From: a virus
Length of the DNA: 64,000 bases
Reading direction: 5' to 3' (one strand)
IMG/VR virus record: IMGVR_UViG_3300044294_000190
Location: 1 to 64,000 of that record
Shown here: positions 50,911-58,850 of the stretch, one piece after another
Numbering within the stretch: the first letter of the stretch is position 1
Layout of the letters: each line of letters starts with the position of its first letter
Made by a program: the position numbers and the translations under genes
Notes under the pieces: model-generated
What the model was told of the DNA's origin: nothing
Database searches by the model: none
Seen by the model: the letters and a program-made list of their open reading frames with translations, nothing else

Positions 50911-51999
50911 TTAAGAGCAGTTTAAGATTTGCTCCATTACTTGATTCCAATCTTTGCCCCTAGAAGCCATTGTCAACTTTTCTTTGACAATCTCATAATT
51001 TAGTTCGATGTCATCTTTTCTTACTTTGGGGTTAAGGAGTTCGTTAAAATGACCAAGCCATTCATCCTTATTATGGGCAACCCTTCCAACCATTTCTTTT
51101 TCTAAATATACGTATTCTTCAGAAGGAGATGCAATAAAAGGAACACCCGCCGCAGCGTACTCAAGTCCTTTGATATATGATTTGGCCTGGTTAAACGGAA
51201 TGTTGTTGAGTGGAACAATCCCAATGTCAATATCTTTAAACATTAGAGGATATTCCGCAATTGAACGCATGGGCGAAGTTGAAACAAAATTTACGTTTAC
51301 GCCAAGTTGTGTTGCTGCCAACGGCGCATTTACAGTATGTCCAGAGTGGTGAAACTTGAGCCCTTTCTGCTTCAAATATGGTCCTAAAAACGGGTTGAGC
51401 TGCTCAAGGTCTCCGGATCTCCATGGTGTAGCACCGACCCAACCAATCGTTGGAACTCTCATCGCCTTGTCTTTTCTGCGTGTCCATCGATCAATGTCAA
51501 TTCCGTTTCTTACCAAAAAAACGTTTTTACGTTTCTTTGAGTAGTAGTCATACAAAAACGGAGTAGACGTAATAACCGCGTCGGCCATCTCAATAGTTCT
51601 TAGGTAGTGTTGCCTATTGTTTCTTGAATCCCTTTTGGGATCAGTTGTTTCGTACGCACGGTTTGTAGCTGCCAAATCTTCAAAGAAGTCGTCTACGTCA
51701 ACTATTATTTTTTGACCAACTCTTTGTGCAGCAGGAATGGCGTTTGCTACGTCACCAAGCATGATTAGTTTGAGGACAACAATATTCCACCCGTGCACCG
51801 CCTTGTTGTCACTTAGTACGACCCCAAATCCATATTGGTCGTTGATTTGGGGAAACCCCATACCAACTCGCCAACCATATTTTTCAAGTTCTTTCATGGG
51901 CAACAAACAGCGATACCACGCACAGCCATTTGGTTGTAGTGGTTTTGTTCCCCACGCCCAGTCGAGCGTTAAAAATCCAATTGTTTTACTTTTTGTCAT
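50911..51999 (-). CDS. glycosyltransferase (GT-B fold, GT4-like)
   Basis: 362 residues. N-terminal Rossmann region (KTIGFLTLDWAWGTKPLQPN, GCAWYRCLLPMKELEKYGWR), VIVDVDDFFEDL in the middle, VFLVRNGIDIDRW ('NGID', typical of GT4), then IGWVGATPWRSG starting the nucleotide-sugar half, and GLEYAAAGVPFIASPSEEYV with the conserved acidic 'E' at the sugar-nucleotide site. It probably adds a sugar to phage DNA, virion protein or host surface. Donor and acceptor cannot be told from the sequence. It lies next to the fibre region. Confidence 0.82.
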   Translation of the reverse strand: MTKSKTIGFLTLDWAWGTKPLQPNGCAWYRCLLPMKELEKYGWRVGMGFPQINDQYGFGVVLSDNKAVHGWNIVVLKLIMLGDVANAIPAAQRVGQKIIVDVDDFFEDLAATNRAYETTDPKRDSRNNRQHYLRTIEMADAVITSTPFLYDYYSKKRKNVFLVRNGIDIDRWTRRKDKAMRVPTIGWVGATPWRSGDLEQLNPFLGPYLKQKGLKFHHSGHTVNAPLAATQLGVNVNFVSTSPMRSIAEYPLMFKDIDIGIVPLNNIPFNQAKSYIKGLEYAAAGVPFIASPSEEYVYLEKEMVGRVAHNKDEWLGHFNELLNPKVRKDDIELNYEIVKEKLTMASRGKDWNQVMEQILNCS

Positions 52000-52329
52000 C
52001 TAAACCATTCTGTTTACATGTCCCATGGCTTGTGCCAACGAATGCTGGTATCGAGGCCAGTGCTCGTTTTTAAATTGTAGAAATTGGTGAACTGCCGTGA
52101 TGTATGCGTGAATGTGCGCCGGTGGGTAAAAAAACCCTTCCGTAGAACTTGAAACAAACACTTCAGTGTGATGCCTAAAACGTTCTGCAAGAAAATCAGT
52201 CATGGTTTTAATAAAAGTTGAATCCATTTCTTGCAAACTAATCAATTCTTGAACTTCAATAAGAGTTATGTACTGATCTCCATTTTGAATTAATGGACCA
52301 TTTGCGGTGTCAATAAGTTTGTATTCCAT
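52000..52329 (-). CDS. paralogue of the plus-strand protein at 54429-54749
   Basis: 109 residues from ATG 52329, overlapping the stop of the zinc-finger gene (TGATG). It has NGPLIQNGDQYITL at the start, a helical middle (FIKTMTDFLAERFRHHTEVF), and a C-terminal region with PPAHIHAYITAVHQFLQFKN EHW. The plus-strand protein matches over the whole length (GPxxIxNG, PPxAxxxxYIxAxxQFxxFKN). The two proteins are therefore copies of one gene, on opposite strands. Function unknown. Confidence 0.7.
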   Translation of the reverse strand: MEYKLIDTANGPLIQNGDQYITLIEVQELISLQEMDSTFIKTMTDFLAERFRHHTEVFVSSSTEGFFYPPAHIHAYITAVHQFLQFKNEHWPRYQHSLAQAMGHVNRMV

Positions 52330-52490
52330 CACCATTTTCCAATCGGACACTTTTGAGAAGGAATTCTAGCTTTAATACGCATAAAACAACCGCATTCTTT
52401 GCACTGTCCGGTTGGTTTAAAAAACCTTGGGCAAACTTGACAAATAGAAAAACGTTGTTTAAACCTTGATTCCTCTTGCGTTTCGTTCAT
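52329..52490 (-). CDS. small zinc-finger protein, paralogue of the gene at 54746-54910
   Basis: 53 residues: NETQEESRFKQRFSICQVCP then RFFKPTGQCKECGCFMRIKA and PSQKCPIGKW. Six Cys in CxxC...CxxCxC...C spacing, as in small phage proteins that end CPIxKW (DUF6171-like). The plus-strand copy differs only moderately. It is the first gene of the cassette and overlaps the next by TGATG and the cysteine-rich fibre start by 4 bases. Confidence 0.72.
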   Translation of the reverse strand: MNETQEESRFKQRFSICQVCPRFFKPTGQCKECGCFMRIKARIPSQKCPIGKW

Positions 52491-53644
52491 ACAACCACCG
52501 GCTCGTACTCAAAGTTATCAACATTTGATGCAACAGAACCTCCGCTTGTTTCTCCAAAAATAACACCAAACTTTATTCCTCGAGTATCAGACGCTGACGC
52601 GTTATATGTCATAGTTAAAGTTCCCGATCCGTTGTCCATGGGGGCAGATATAGTTACTGTATTGTCTAATGTGAGTACGTTAACATAAGAGGGTCGAGCG
52701 TTTTGGGATGTGTTGATTTCAGGACTAGTTCCAATAGTAGTTATCACACCATTTATTGATTTTCTCAAAATTAAGCGGTGAAGGTGCGCCGTGGAACTAC
52801 CAGTTTGAAGAGTTGCTTCGTAGTTGCAAGCATAGTAGGTATCTGGGTAGGTTATTTGAACGCAATTTCCATGGTACGTATATGGGGTAACGTGATAGTT
52901 AATGATGTCGAAATTTGCCCAACATATGCCATTGTGATAATGCTGCCCAGGGGGACATAGTCCACCTTGAGAGGGGTCAACAGCATTACTAAATATATAG
53001 CAACCACAATTATGAAAAAACCTGTCATAACCTTGACAGCCGGGGGCGGTACTAGCGTCGTAAGGACAACCACCAGTATCAAAACAAGTACAACTTGGGT
53101 AAGTTGGTGTGCAATTAAGTGTTTGGTATGGAGGCCTGCAACAGTTACCACCAGAGACTTCGGTACGTCCAGGTATTGTGCACGTTTTTAAACACGTATT
53201 TCCGGAAAGAGTCCCACCGTTTGGGCATGTGTAAAAACTGTAGGATCCGCTTGATGTGTACTGGTCGGTAGTTACAGAAAACCAGTTATTTTGATCAATT
53301 ACCCAAAAAGCTGCTCCCCATCCCCAGTTAGAAGAACCTTGTCCAATTCGTACCCTTGCCTTTTTAGTGTTTGTACGAATAGTTGCGAGGGGATATGAGG
53401 AAGGAGATGTATTGCTTAATAATCGGTTTGAGGAAATTTGCCAACTACCGCGCAATTTTTCCCATAGCAAGTTTTCCGTTGATATCGTTTCGTTGTTTGC
53501 TCGATTAAAGTCGTCAGTTCTTGCACTTAAAGGTTTAACGTCTAATCGATATGTTCTCTTACCCTTGTTACCGGTTAGGGAAGAATCACGAAATCGTAGT
53601 TGAAAAGTTCGTCGGACAGATGCCGACGACGTTGTGTAAATCAC
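52487..53644 (-). CDS. fibre/adhesin with cysteine-rich insertion
   Basis: 385 residues from GTG 53644 that overlaps the TGA upstream. N-terminal and C-terminal halves look like one jelly-roll/concanavalin-like domain: DDFNRANNETISTENLLWEK, WQISSNRLLSNTS and a C-terminal TRGIKFGVIFGETSGGSVAS NVDNFEY. Between (about 140-265) a long insertion has more than 15 Cys (TCPNGGTLSGNTCLKTCTI, GNCCRPPYQTLNCTPTYPSC). The insertion resembles secreted, disulfide-linked or metal-binding sequence, unusual for a virion part. It would decorate the tail and could bind the host surface. Confidence 0.7.
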   Translation of the reverse strand: MIYTTSSASVRRTFQLRFRDSSLTGNKGKRTYRLDVKPLSARTDDFNRANNETISTENLLWEKLRGSWQISSNRLLSNTSPSSYPLATIRTNTKKARVRIGQGSSNWGWGAAFWVIDQNNWFSVTTDQYTSSGSYSFYTCPNGGTLSGNTCLKTCTIPGRTEVSGGNCCRPPYQTLNCTPTYPSCTCFDTGGCPYDASTAPGCQGYDRFFHNCGCYIFSNAVDPSQGGLCPPGQHYHNGICWANFDIINYHVTPYTYHGNCVQITYPDTYYACNYEATLQTGSSTAHLHRLILRKSINGVITTIGTSPEINTSQNARPSYVNVLTLDNTVTISAPMDNGSGTLTMTYNASASDTRGIKFGVIFGETSGGSVASNVDNFEYEPVVV

Positions 53645-53970
53645 GTTATTTCACAACCAAAAATTGTAAATGAAAGATTAGCATTTGACGCATACACCGT
53701 AAAAACATCGTTGGCACTAGAAGTAACACCTAGGGTAAGGGCCACGGTGTCATTAGCTGCCACTGTTGCGTTAAACGCAATGTAGTGCTGATTAGCAAGG
53801 GCCGTTCCGCCGGGTCGCACAGCAAGACGGTATTGCGCATCAGTTGCTCCTCGATTACACACAGTGATTGTAGACGCAACGGACTGCTTACCAGCCCCTA
53901 CCGTGTAGATATCGGTATTAACAGTAGATGCCGGTGCGGATTGAGCAAGAACTTTATATGTTTGAGCCAT
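53641..53970 (-). CDS. small beta-sandwich structural protein
   Basis: 109 residues, nearly all beta (SVASTITVCNRGATDAQYRL, YIAFNATVAANDTVALTLGV, VFTVYASNANLSFTIFGCEI). Proteins of this size and layout occur near phage fibre genes and may be decoration or fibre-attachment parts. Coupled to the Cys-rich fibre gene by GTGA. SD AGGGGATCCT before ATG 53970. A similar fold is likely at the C-terminus of the fibre at 60144-60821. Confidence 0.65.
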   Translation of the reverse strand: MAQTYKVLAQSAPASTVNTDIYTVGAGKQSVASTITVCNRGATDAQYRLAVRPGGTALANQHYIAFNATVAANDTVALTLGVTSSANDVFTVYASNANLSFTIFGCEIT

Positions 53971-53984
53971 AGGATCCCCTGGAT

Positions 53985-53990
53985 TATTTT
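53985..53990 (-). promoter_or_regulatory. candidate -10 element for the cysteine-rich fibre transcript
   Basis: On the minus strand GGTAAAATAATCC precedes the SD of the gene starting at 53970; TAAAAT is a possible -10. It lies in the 116-base gap between divergent transcripts, the only place where a promoter for the minus-strand block is needed. No clear -35 seen. Confidence 0.3.
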
Positions 53991-54056
53991 ACCCCAAATC
54001 ACCCGTTGCCGCCAACTCCTGCGCCGCCACCACCTGCGCCGCACGGGTCGGAATGC

Positions 54057-54062
54057 TACACT
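54057..54062 (+). promoter_or_regulatory. candidate extended -10 promoter of the plus-strand island
   Basis: TGCTACACT upstream of the SD (GGAGG) of the gene at 54087 fits an extended -10 (TGn plus TACACT). No good -35 is visible. The location in the divergent gap supports promoter function. Confidence 0.35.
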
Positions 54063-54086
54063 CGTTTGATGATGTCGGAGGCAAAA

Positions 54087-54374
54087 ATGATGAAAAATTT
54101 TGATGAAATGACTGACGAGGAAAAACAAGATTTTGTAGCCGCAACTGCGGCAAATAGCCCGGCTATGAACCCAAGCGGATTTGAATTTTTTGCCTTTGTG
54201 GTTGATGGTCAAGTTGCTGCCATGTTCACCCTCACAAAACGGGCAATGGAGAACTACATAGATGCCTTATCGTCAAATCCAACAATCGTAAAACTTGCAG
54301 TTTCTCAAAAAAACGTAGTTGCCGTTGGCTGGGATTACGACGCAGAAACCGGTTCTTTTTCCAAGCCAGAATAG
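54087..54374 (+). CDS. hypothetical protein, first gene of the plus-strand island
   Basis: 95 residues from ATG 54087 with GGAGG 5 bases before it (a frame from 54006 has only proline-rich sequence and is not used). Helical N-terminus (KNFDEMTDEEKQDFVAATAA), then an alpha/beta part: GFEFFAFVVDGQVAAMFTLT, NPTIVKLAVSQKNVVAVGWD. Such a 'fvvDGqV' pattern occurs in small aquatic phage proteins without known role. Confidence 0.75.
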   Translation: MMKNFDEMTDEEKQDFVAATAANSPAMNPSGFEFFAFVVDGQVAAMFTLTKRAMENYIDALSSNPTIVKLAVSQKNVVAVGWDYDAETGSFSKPE

Positions 54375-54428
54375 GTCTTTTTCCGTTTTGGAGTTGTATT
54401 AGTATGTGTTTTCAAAGAAGGGAAAAAT

Positions 54429-54749
54429 ATGTCATTTGAAATTAAAGCAACCGATATGGGTCCTGTGCTCATTCACAACGGCAATTTTTTCGCTTTGGCA
54501 AGCGATGATGCGATGATTGAATTGTGCTACGACGACCCGACTTGTTTCGCCACCATCTTTGAGCATTTGACTCAAGAAGTGCGCAACGCATTTGATGAGT
54601 ATCTTGAAGGTTTCGGCATGGGAATCAATCCGCCGAATGCAAAACTGTACTCATACATTTCCGCACTTCAGCAATTTTGGATTTTTAAAAACATCAAATT
54701 TGCCCAGTACCTTGATGCAGTCAATCGTGAAGAGGATGAGCGGGGATGA
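54429..54749 (+). CDS. paralogue of the minus-strand protein at 52000-52329
   Basis: 106 residues. Begins EIKATDMGPVLIHNGNFFAL, then a helix (CFATIFEHLTQEVRNAFDEY) and NPPNAKLYSYISALQQFWIF KN, close to the copy on the other strand. Located 54 bases after the previous gene with GAAGGG upstream, and overlapping the next gene (ATGA). Function unknown; the two-gene cassette duplication is the main feature. Confidence 0.75.
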   Translation: MSFEIKATDMGPVLIHNGNFFALASDDAMIELCYDDPTCFATIFEHLTQEVRNAFDEYLEGFGMGINPPNAKLYSYISALQQFWIFKNIKFAQYLDAVNREEDERG

Positions 54750-54910
54750 ACGAAGAATCAAAAAATTCTCTCTATTATAAGGAGCGCTTAGAGATTTGCC
54801 GACAGTGCCCCCGCTTGTTTAAGCCAACCATGCAATGCAAAGAGTGTGGTTGTTTTATGAGGATAAAGACGCGCTTGAAGTCTGCTTCTTGTCCGATCAA
54901 CAAGTGGTAA
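54746..54910 (+). CDS. small zinc-finger protein, paralogue of the gene at 52329-52490
   Basis: 54 residues: YYKERLEICRQCPRLFKPTM and QCKECGCFMRIKTRLKSASC PINKW. Same six-Cys spacing and the same CPIxKW end as the minus-strand copy. Start overlaps the previous stop (ATGA). Such CxxC zinc-binding proteins of aquatic phages (DUF6171-like) have no known role. Confidence 0.75.
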   Translation: MNEESKNSLYYKERLEICRQCPRLFKPTMQCKECGCFMRIKTRLKSASCPINKW

Positions 54911-54920
54911 CAAGGTCCGA

Positions 54921-55685
54921 ATGCCGAAAAATAAATTCGAAACTATTATTTATTGGGCTCCTGGAAATTTTGCAAGTGAAGTCTACGATTTGAATCATTT
55001 GTATCCAGAAGTAAAATCCTTATACGAAGAGTGCCTTGGCAAAAAAGCAAATCTCAAGGACAATGACAACAATTTCTTGATGTGTCCTGCATTTTCGGAT
55101 TTGACCAAAAACACCTTCGTTCACAGATCGTCAGTAGATACTCATGCCAGGTTGGATTTCGTGAGAAAACGAGTTACCTATCCCACGGCAAACCAACTAG
55201 ACCAGAACATTTACAAAGTTCCCCTTAATTTCAAGCACTTGCCGTCTCTTGAGGGTCATAACTTGATTCAATACACGTGGCCGATTCTTTTTTTCTCAGA
55301 AGAGGACAGCATGATGGCGACCTTGACCGCGCCATATTTTGAGAGAACCATCAGCCAAAATTACGGCGTGGTAGTTCCAGGCAGATTTGATATTGGGAAA
55401 TGGTTTAGGAATATGAATGCAGAATTTCAATTGTGGCCAGGAGTGAATGAATTGAACATTCCAGCCAATGAGGCTCTTTTCTATGTTCACTTTGAAACGG
55501 ACAAACAGATAGTTTTCAAGAGATTCATAATGACTCGAGAACTTGAAAGATTGCGAGCCTCAATTGTCAGCGTCTCCCCTTTCAAAAGATTTGCCAGATT
55601 GTCGGAGAGATACAAAGTATTTGAACGGTCTCAGTCAAAACAGAGAATTATAAAATTAATAAAAAAACAACTTGTTGTTGATTGA
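54921..55685 (+). CDS. hypothetical protein of the plus-strand island
   Basis: 254 residues. KFETIIYWAPGNFASEVYDL at the N-terminus, CPAFSDLTKNTFVHRSSVDT, a region with YTWPILFFSEEDSMMATLTA, then ISQNYGVVVPGRFDIGKWFR and a basic C-terminal helix (RFARLSERYKVFERSQSKQR). It has an all-alpha/beta look and no clear catalytic motif. Similar proteins appear in marine and freshwater myophages as hypothetical genes. Ends the plus-strand island, converging on the next minus gene. Confidence 0.75.
   Translation: MPKNKFETIIYWAPGNFASEVYDLNHLYPEVKSLYEECLGKKANLKDNDNNFLMCPAFSDLTKNTFVHRSSVDTHARLDFVRKRVTYPTANQLDQNIYKVPLNFKHLPSLEGHNLIQYTWPILFFSEEDSMMATLTAPYFERTISQNYGVVVPGRFDIGKWFRNMNAEFQLWPGVNELNIPANEALFYVHFETDKQIVFKRFIMTRELERLRASIVSVSPFKRFARLSERYKVFERSQSKQRIIKLIKKQLVVD
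55656..55680 (-). terminator. weak terminator of the 55696-56166 fibre transcript
   Basis: On the minus strand AACAA-CAAG-TTGTT is followed by a T-run of seven (and AT-rich sequence), just past the stop at 55696. The stem is short and AU-rich. It lies inside the 3' end of the opposing plus-strand gene, at the meeting point of two transcripts. Function is inferred. Confidence 0.35.
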
Positions 55686-55695
55686 GTAATCTTTT

Positions 55696-56166
55696 CTAAG
55701 AGTACATCGTTGCGTTGTAGGTTGCCGGATACACGCATGTCGTTCCGCTCAACGAGGCTGCGCTTGAGTTCACTGGACAAGAGTACGACGTGACATTCTG
55801 GGTAATGTAATACGGCGCGTAGCAGCCACCACTTGTGTTTCCAAGAGGATGCCAACCGGGGGCATAGCACTGGCAACCAAGACTAAAGCAGCCAATGCAA
55901 TTTGAATACGGACAGCCACTACACGAACAACAGCTACTCCAAGTCGATGGGTCGGAGCCCCACGCGCCGCCGCCACTATGGCAACCCTGGACCTGTTGTT
56001 GAGTTGTGGTGGCTGTGGCAGCATAGTTCGCCGGATAATAACATTTTTTGTCGGCATTGTTCAAAACGGCTATTCCAGAATGCGTGTTGCACAGCCAAAA
56101 CGTACTTCTTCGAGTCAATCCAAATTTTCTGGACGATCCGCCGCCTATCTTGTTTGTGAATGGCAT
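55696..56166 (-). CDS. cysteine-rich fibre-like protein
   Basis: 156 residues. Hydrophilic beta N-terminus (PFTNKIGGGSSRKFGLTRRS) then a Cys-dense part: WSSCCSCSGCPYSNCIGCFS, LGCQCYAPGWHPLGN, then Gly/Ser-rich NTSGGCYAPYYITQNVTSYS and CPVNSSAASLSGTTCVYPAT. About 17 Cys in all, many close together. It resembles the Cys-rich insertion of the fibre at 52487-53644, so both may derive from a common disulfide or metal-binding module. Cell-surface binding is inferred. Confidence 0.65.
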   Translation of the reverse strand: MPFTNKIGGGSSRKFGLTRRSTFWLCNTHSGIAVLNNADKKCYYPANYAATATTTQQQVQGCHSGGGAWGSDPSTWSSCCSCSGCPYSNCIGCFSLGCQCYAPGWHPLGNTSGGCYAPYYITQNVTSYSCPVNSSAASLSGTTCVYPATYNATMYS

Positions 56167-56178
56167 CGGTTCACCTCA

Positions 56179-57060
56179 TCACGCAAATCTCGTCTGTGCG
56201 GCAAAGACCGAGAATATACCAGTCCCAGTTTTGACCACGGTAAACGTGTACATGTCAACAGAGTTGGTGTTGCCAGAGGTTGGAGCCGTGCCGCCCTGCC
56301 ATTTTGTCGTCACCCCAGATGTCGTTCCGTTGATCTGCACTGAGGTTGCATAGTAGGCCGTCCCCCCATTGGTTACCATCCAAGAGACGGTTGCCATTTC
56401 TCCGTTTACCAACTTGGAGTCGAGCGTCGTTGAAGAATTCCATCTTAAATTCGGCACGAAGTTGGCTGTGGCGTTGTTCAGGTAGTAAATGGTTCCGAGT
56501 TCCACATCAATCGCAGTGGTCCCCGTAGCGCCAATAGACGAAGCCGCATATGTTTCAATTACGGAAGTTGTTTTGATGCTTGAGAATGTGACTGCTGCAT
56601 TAGTGGCAACGGACTGACCGATGGCGATGGTCGGACTTGAACCCTCGCCTGGCGTGTGTGTTACAGAGACGCCCGTCCCTGCTGTTACATCAGAAACATA
56701 GTTGCCAGTCGTGTCTGTTCCAAGCGCAACAGAGTTAGCGGCAACAGTGGCAGTAAGCGTGCCGTTGCCCAAGTTCGTAAGAGTCACCGAGCCCGTCAAA
56801 TCTCCAGCAAGGGTGATGACGGGTGAGACGCCAGTAATCGTCGGGCTCGTAAGCGTTTTATTCGTGAGAGTTTGCGTATCAGCGAGAGTGACATAACCCG
56901 TGGTATCGACAATGTACGAAAGGTCATTCCATGCCGTTGCGCCGTTGCCGATTTTCACCTTCAAGGTGTCGGTCTCGAATCCCATCTCGCCAGCTTGCAG
57001 GGCGGGGTTGGACGAAGTCCATTGTGCCGCCGTTCCTCTGCGAATTTGAATAGTTGCCAC
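56179..57060 (-). CDS. tail fibre with tropism-determinant-like N-terminus
   Basis: 293 residues from GTG 57060 (overlaps the upstream TAG). The N-terminus ATIQIRRGTAAQWTSSNPAL, then QAGEMGFETDTLKVKIGNGA TAWNDLSYI, is the classic start of many phage tail fibre or 'major tropism determinant N-terminal' modules. The stalk is beta-rich (LTNKTLTSPTITGVSPVITL). The C-terminal domain is a beta sandwich (ATVSWMVTNGGTAYYATSVQ). A receptor-binding fibre. Confidence 0.82.
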   Translation of the reverse strand: MATIQIRRGTAAQWTSSNPALQAGEMGFETDTLKVKIGNGATAWNDLSYIVDTTGYVTLADTQTLTNKTLTSPTITGVSPVITLAGDLTGSVTLTNLGNGTLTATVAANSVALGTDTTGNYVSDVTAGTGVSVTHTPGEGSSPTIAIGQSVATNAAVTFSSIKTTSVIETYAASSIGATGTTAIDVELGTIYYLNNATANFVPNLRWNSSTTLDSKLVNGEMATVSWMVTNGGTAYYATSVQINGTTSGVTTKWQGGTAPTSGNTNSVDMYTFTVVKTGTGIFSVFAAQTRFA

Positions 57061-57281
57061 TACGCCGTGCCTCCGTCAAGTGTTTGAGAAGAATCCAAGT
57101 CAAGTACTTGTGCTTCTACAAGGGTATCATGCAAACCACCGTCAATCTTTGCCTGACTGTAGATCCCCACAAGCGATCCACCGGGAAGCAACAACCATTT
57201 ACCATTGTTGTATTCCCAAGCTTTTCCGCCAACATAAAAAATGTTGCCGTTAGTCGGGGAGTCGGGGAAATCAATCGGCAT
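57060..57281 (-). CDS. short fibre-module protein
   Basis: 73 residues: PIDFPDSPTNGNIFYVGGKA followed by WEYNNGKWLLLPG, then a Gly/Ser/Leu tail. It shares the MPxxFPxxPTxxxxY...W..NgxxW module with the N-terminus of the following fibre at 57285-58850. Could be a fibre assembly or connector piece. Ends in the GTG junction of the next fibre. Confidence 0.7.
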   Translation of the reverse strand: MPIDFPDSPTNGNIFYVGGKAWEYNNGKWLLLPGGSLVGIYSQAKIDGGLHDTLVEAQVLDLDSSQTLDGGTA

Positions 57282-57284
57282 ACA

Positions 57285-58850
57285 TCACCACCTAATCGAG
57301 CCAGAACCAGTAAAAGTATAAATCCTGTAGCCGCCGCTGGTCACGACCGTCGGAGAACCGGTGGTGGAGGACGCGAGTGGAAACGTATCTGCGTAGCGAA
57401 GGATGACGATGCCAGAGCCGCCTGCACCACCAGTGCCATTGGCATAGTACCAACCACCCCCGCCGCCACTGCCTGTAAATTGTTGACCAGGAAACGCCCC
57501 CGCATTATTACCATTACCACCACCGCCAGCGCCCCCACTGCCTGGGTCACCGTGACCACCACCACCACCACCGCCAGCCCTGGCGACAGAAGAACCAGTT
57601 ATTGATGAATTTAGACCTATTCCCCCGTTTCTTCCACTGCCCGCTCCGCCAGCACCACCGCCACCGCCACCGCCGTTGCCCGGAGCGGTGGCACCGCCAT
57701 AACCCTGACCAGGCGTTCCCGTACCTGGTTGGCTTATTGGAAACTCGTAATTTGCACCACCACCACCACTACCGCCGCTTGATGCATTATTGGTACCTGG
57801 GGTATAAGCGCCCCTACCGCCACCAATGGAAGTAATTGACGAAAATACTGAATTTGTACCATTGTTTCCGTAACTTTGAGTACCGCTGCCAGCACCACCG
57901 CCACCAACCGTCACTGTGTATATTGTGTTGGACAATACGGTTATTGCGCTTTCTGCCGCATAGCCACCACCTGACGATTCGCCAGTTACCGACGAACGAT
58001 ATCCGCCAGCGCCGCCGCCGCCAGCAGTTCCACCACTGCCACTCGCGCCACCAGCAATAACTAGATACTGAATCGGTATTCCGATAGTGGTGAACGACAG
58101 CGCGGAAGATTCGCTGGAACCGGTTCCGAGAGCATTGACCGCCTTCAACTTCACTTGATACGAAGTTCCAAAGGACAACCCAGTAATCGTTATCGGGCTT
58201 GTGCCGTCCGCTGGCGACAACGCGACGTACTCGCTAAACGTTGAACCTCCGTTGGTGGAGAGAGCGTATTGGTAGTTGGTAATCGTTGAGCCGCCGTCCG
58301 CTCCAGCCGAGAAAGAAATCGTCACCGTTGTTTCGGTCGTGCTCACCACCGCGAGACTCGTCGGAGCGGCAGTCGGAACGGTGGTGATTGCCGCTGTCCA
58401 CGCCGAACCGTTCCATCTTTGCAATGCCTGCGTGTCGGTCATGAACGCGAACTGACCGTTGAACGGACTGGTGATGACCGAATCTCTTAGCGCGGTGGTG
58501 GTGACGGTGATACCAGAAAGACCGGAGGCGAGTTTGTTCTGCGTGACGGAGCCGCTGAGTATCTTTGCTTCGGTCACGGCATCGGAAGCGATTTTCGCTG
58601 CCGTTATCGAACCGTCCGCAGGCGTGAGCGAAATGTCGCCTCCCAATTTCGCGGCAGTCACCGCACCGGCGGCGATCTTGGCCGTGGTGACGGCGTTACT
58701 GGCAAGTTCGCTCGAGCCAACTGAACCAGCCACAATTGAGGGCGTTAAGAAAGAGACGACCTTCCAAGTCGTACCGTTCCAGCGCCACGTTCGAGTACCC
58801 TCAGTGTAGGTCTGGTTGATCGTCGGGTTAGCGGGAAAAGACAGCGGCAC
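57285..58850 (-). CDS. fibre/adhesin with fibronectin III and glycine-rich domain
   Basis: 521 residues from GTG 58850. N-terminal fibre module (PLSFPANPTINQTYTEGTRT, then WRWNGTTWKVV), a repetitive helical stalk to ~120 (AITAAKIASDAVTEAKILSG type), a fibronectin type III domain (about 165-255: PTAAPTSLAVVSTTETTVTI), and a glycine-rich C-terminal domain beginning IQYLVIAGGASGSGGTAGGG and ending ASSTTGSPTVVTSGGYRIYT. The Gly-rich part is highly similar in design to the C-terminus of the fibre at 59233-60144 and to gp38-like phage adhesins that display variable glycine-rich loops. Confidence 0.82.
   Translation of the reverse strand: MPLSFPANPTINQTYTEGTRTWRWNGTTWKVVSFLTPSIVAGSVGSSELASNAVTTAKIAAGAVTAAKLGGDISLTPADGSITAAKIASDAVTEAKILSGSVTQNKLASGLSGITVTTTALRDSVITSPFNGQFAFMTDTQALQRWNGSAWTAAITTVPTAAPTSLAVVSTTETTVTISFSAGADGGSTITNYQYALSTNGGSTFSEYVALSPADGTSPITITGLSFGTSYQVKLKAVNALGTGSSESSALSFTTIGIPIQYLVIAGGASGSGGTAGGGGAGGYRSSVTGESSGGGYAAESAITVLSNTIYTVTVGGGGAGSGTQSYGNNGTNSVFSSITSIGGGRGAYTPGTNNASSGGSGGGGANYEFPISQPGTGTPGQGYGGATAPGNGGGGGGGAGGAGSGRNGGIGLNSSITGSSVARAGGGGGGGHGDPGSGGAGGGGNGNNAGAFPGQQFTGSGGGGGWYYANGTGGAGGSGIVILRYADTFPLASSTTGSPTVVTSGGYRIYTFTGSGSIRW

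Noticed and set aside
54006-54086. Upstream extension of the first plus-strand island gene
   Set aside because: Pure Pro/Ala/Thr-rich translation with no SD; ATG 54087 has GGAGG 5 bases upstream.
57054-57605. Plus-strand frames opposite the glycine-rich fibre genes (also around 59447-59823)
   Set aside because: Gly codons (GGN) read backward as Pro/Thr/Ala-rich open frames; these are by-products of composition with no SD or homology-like pattern.
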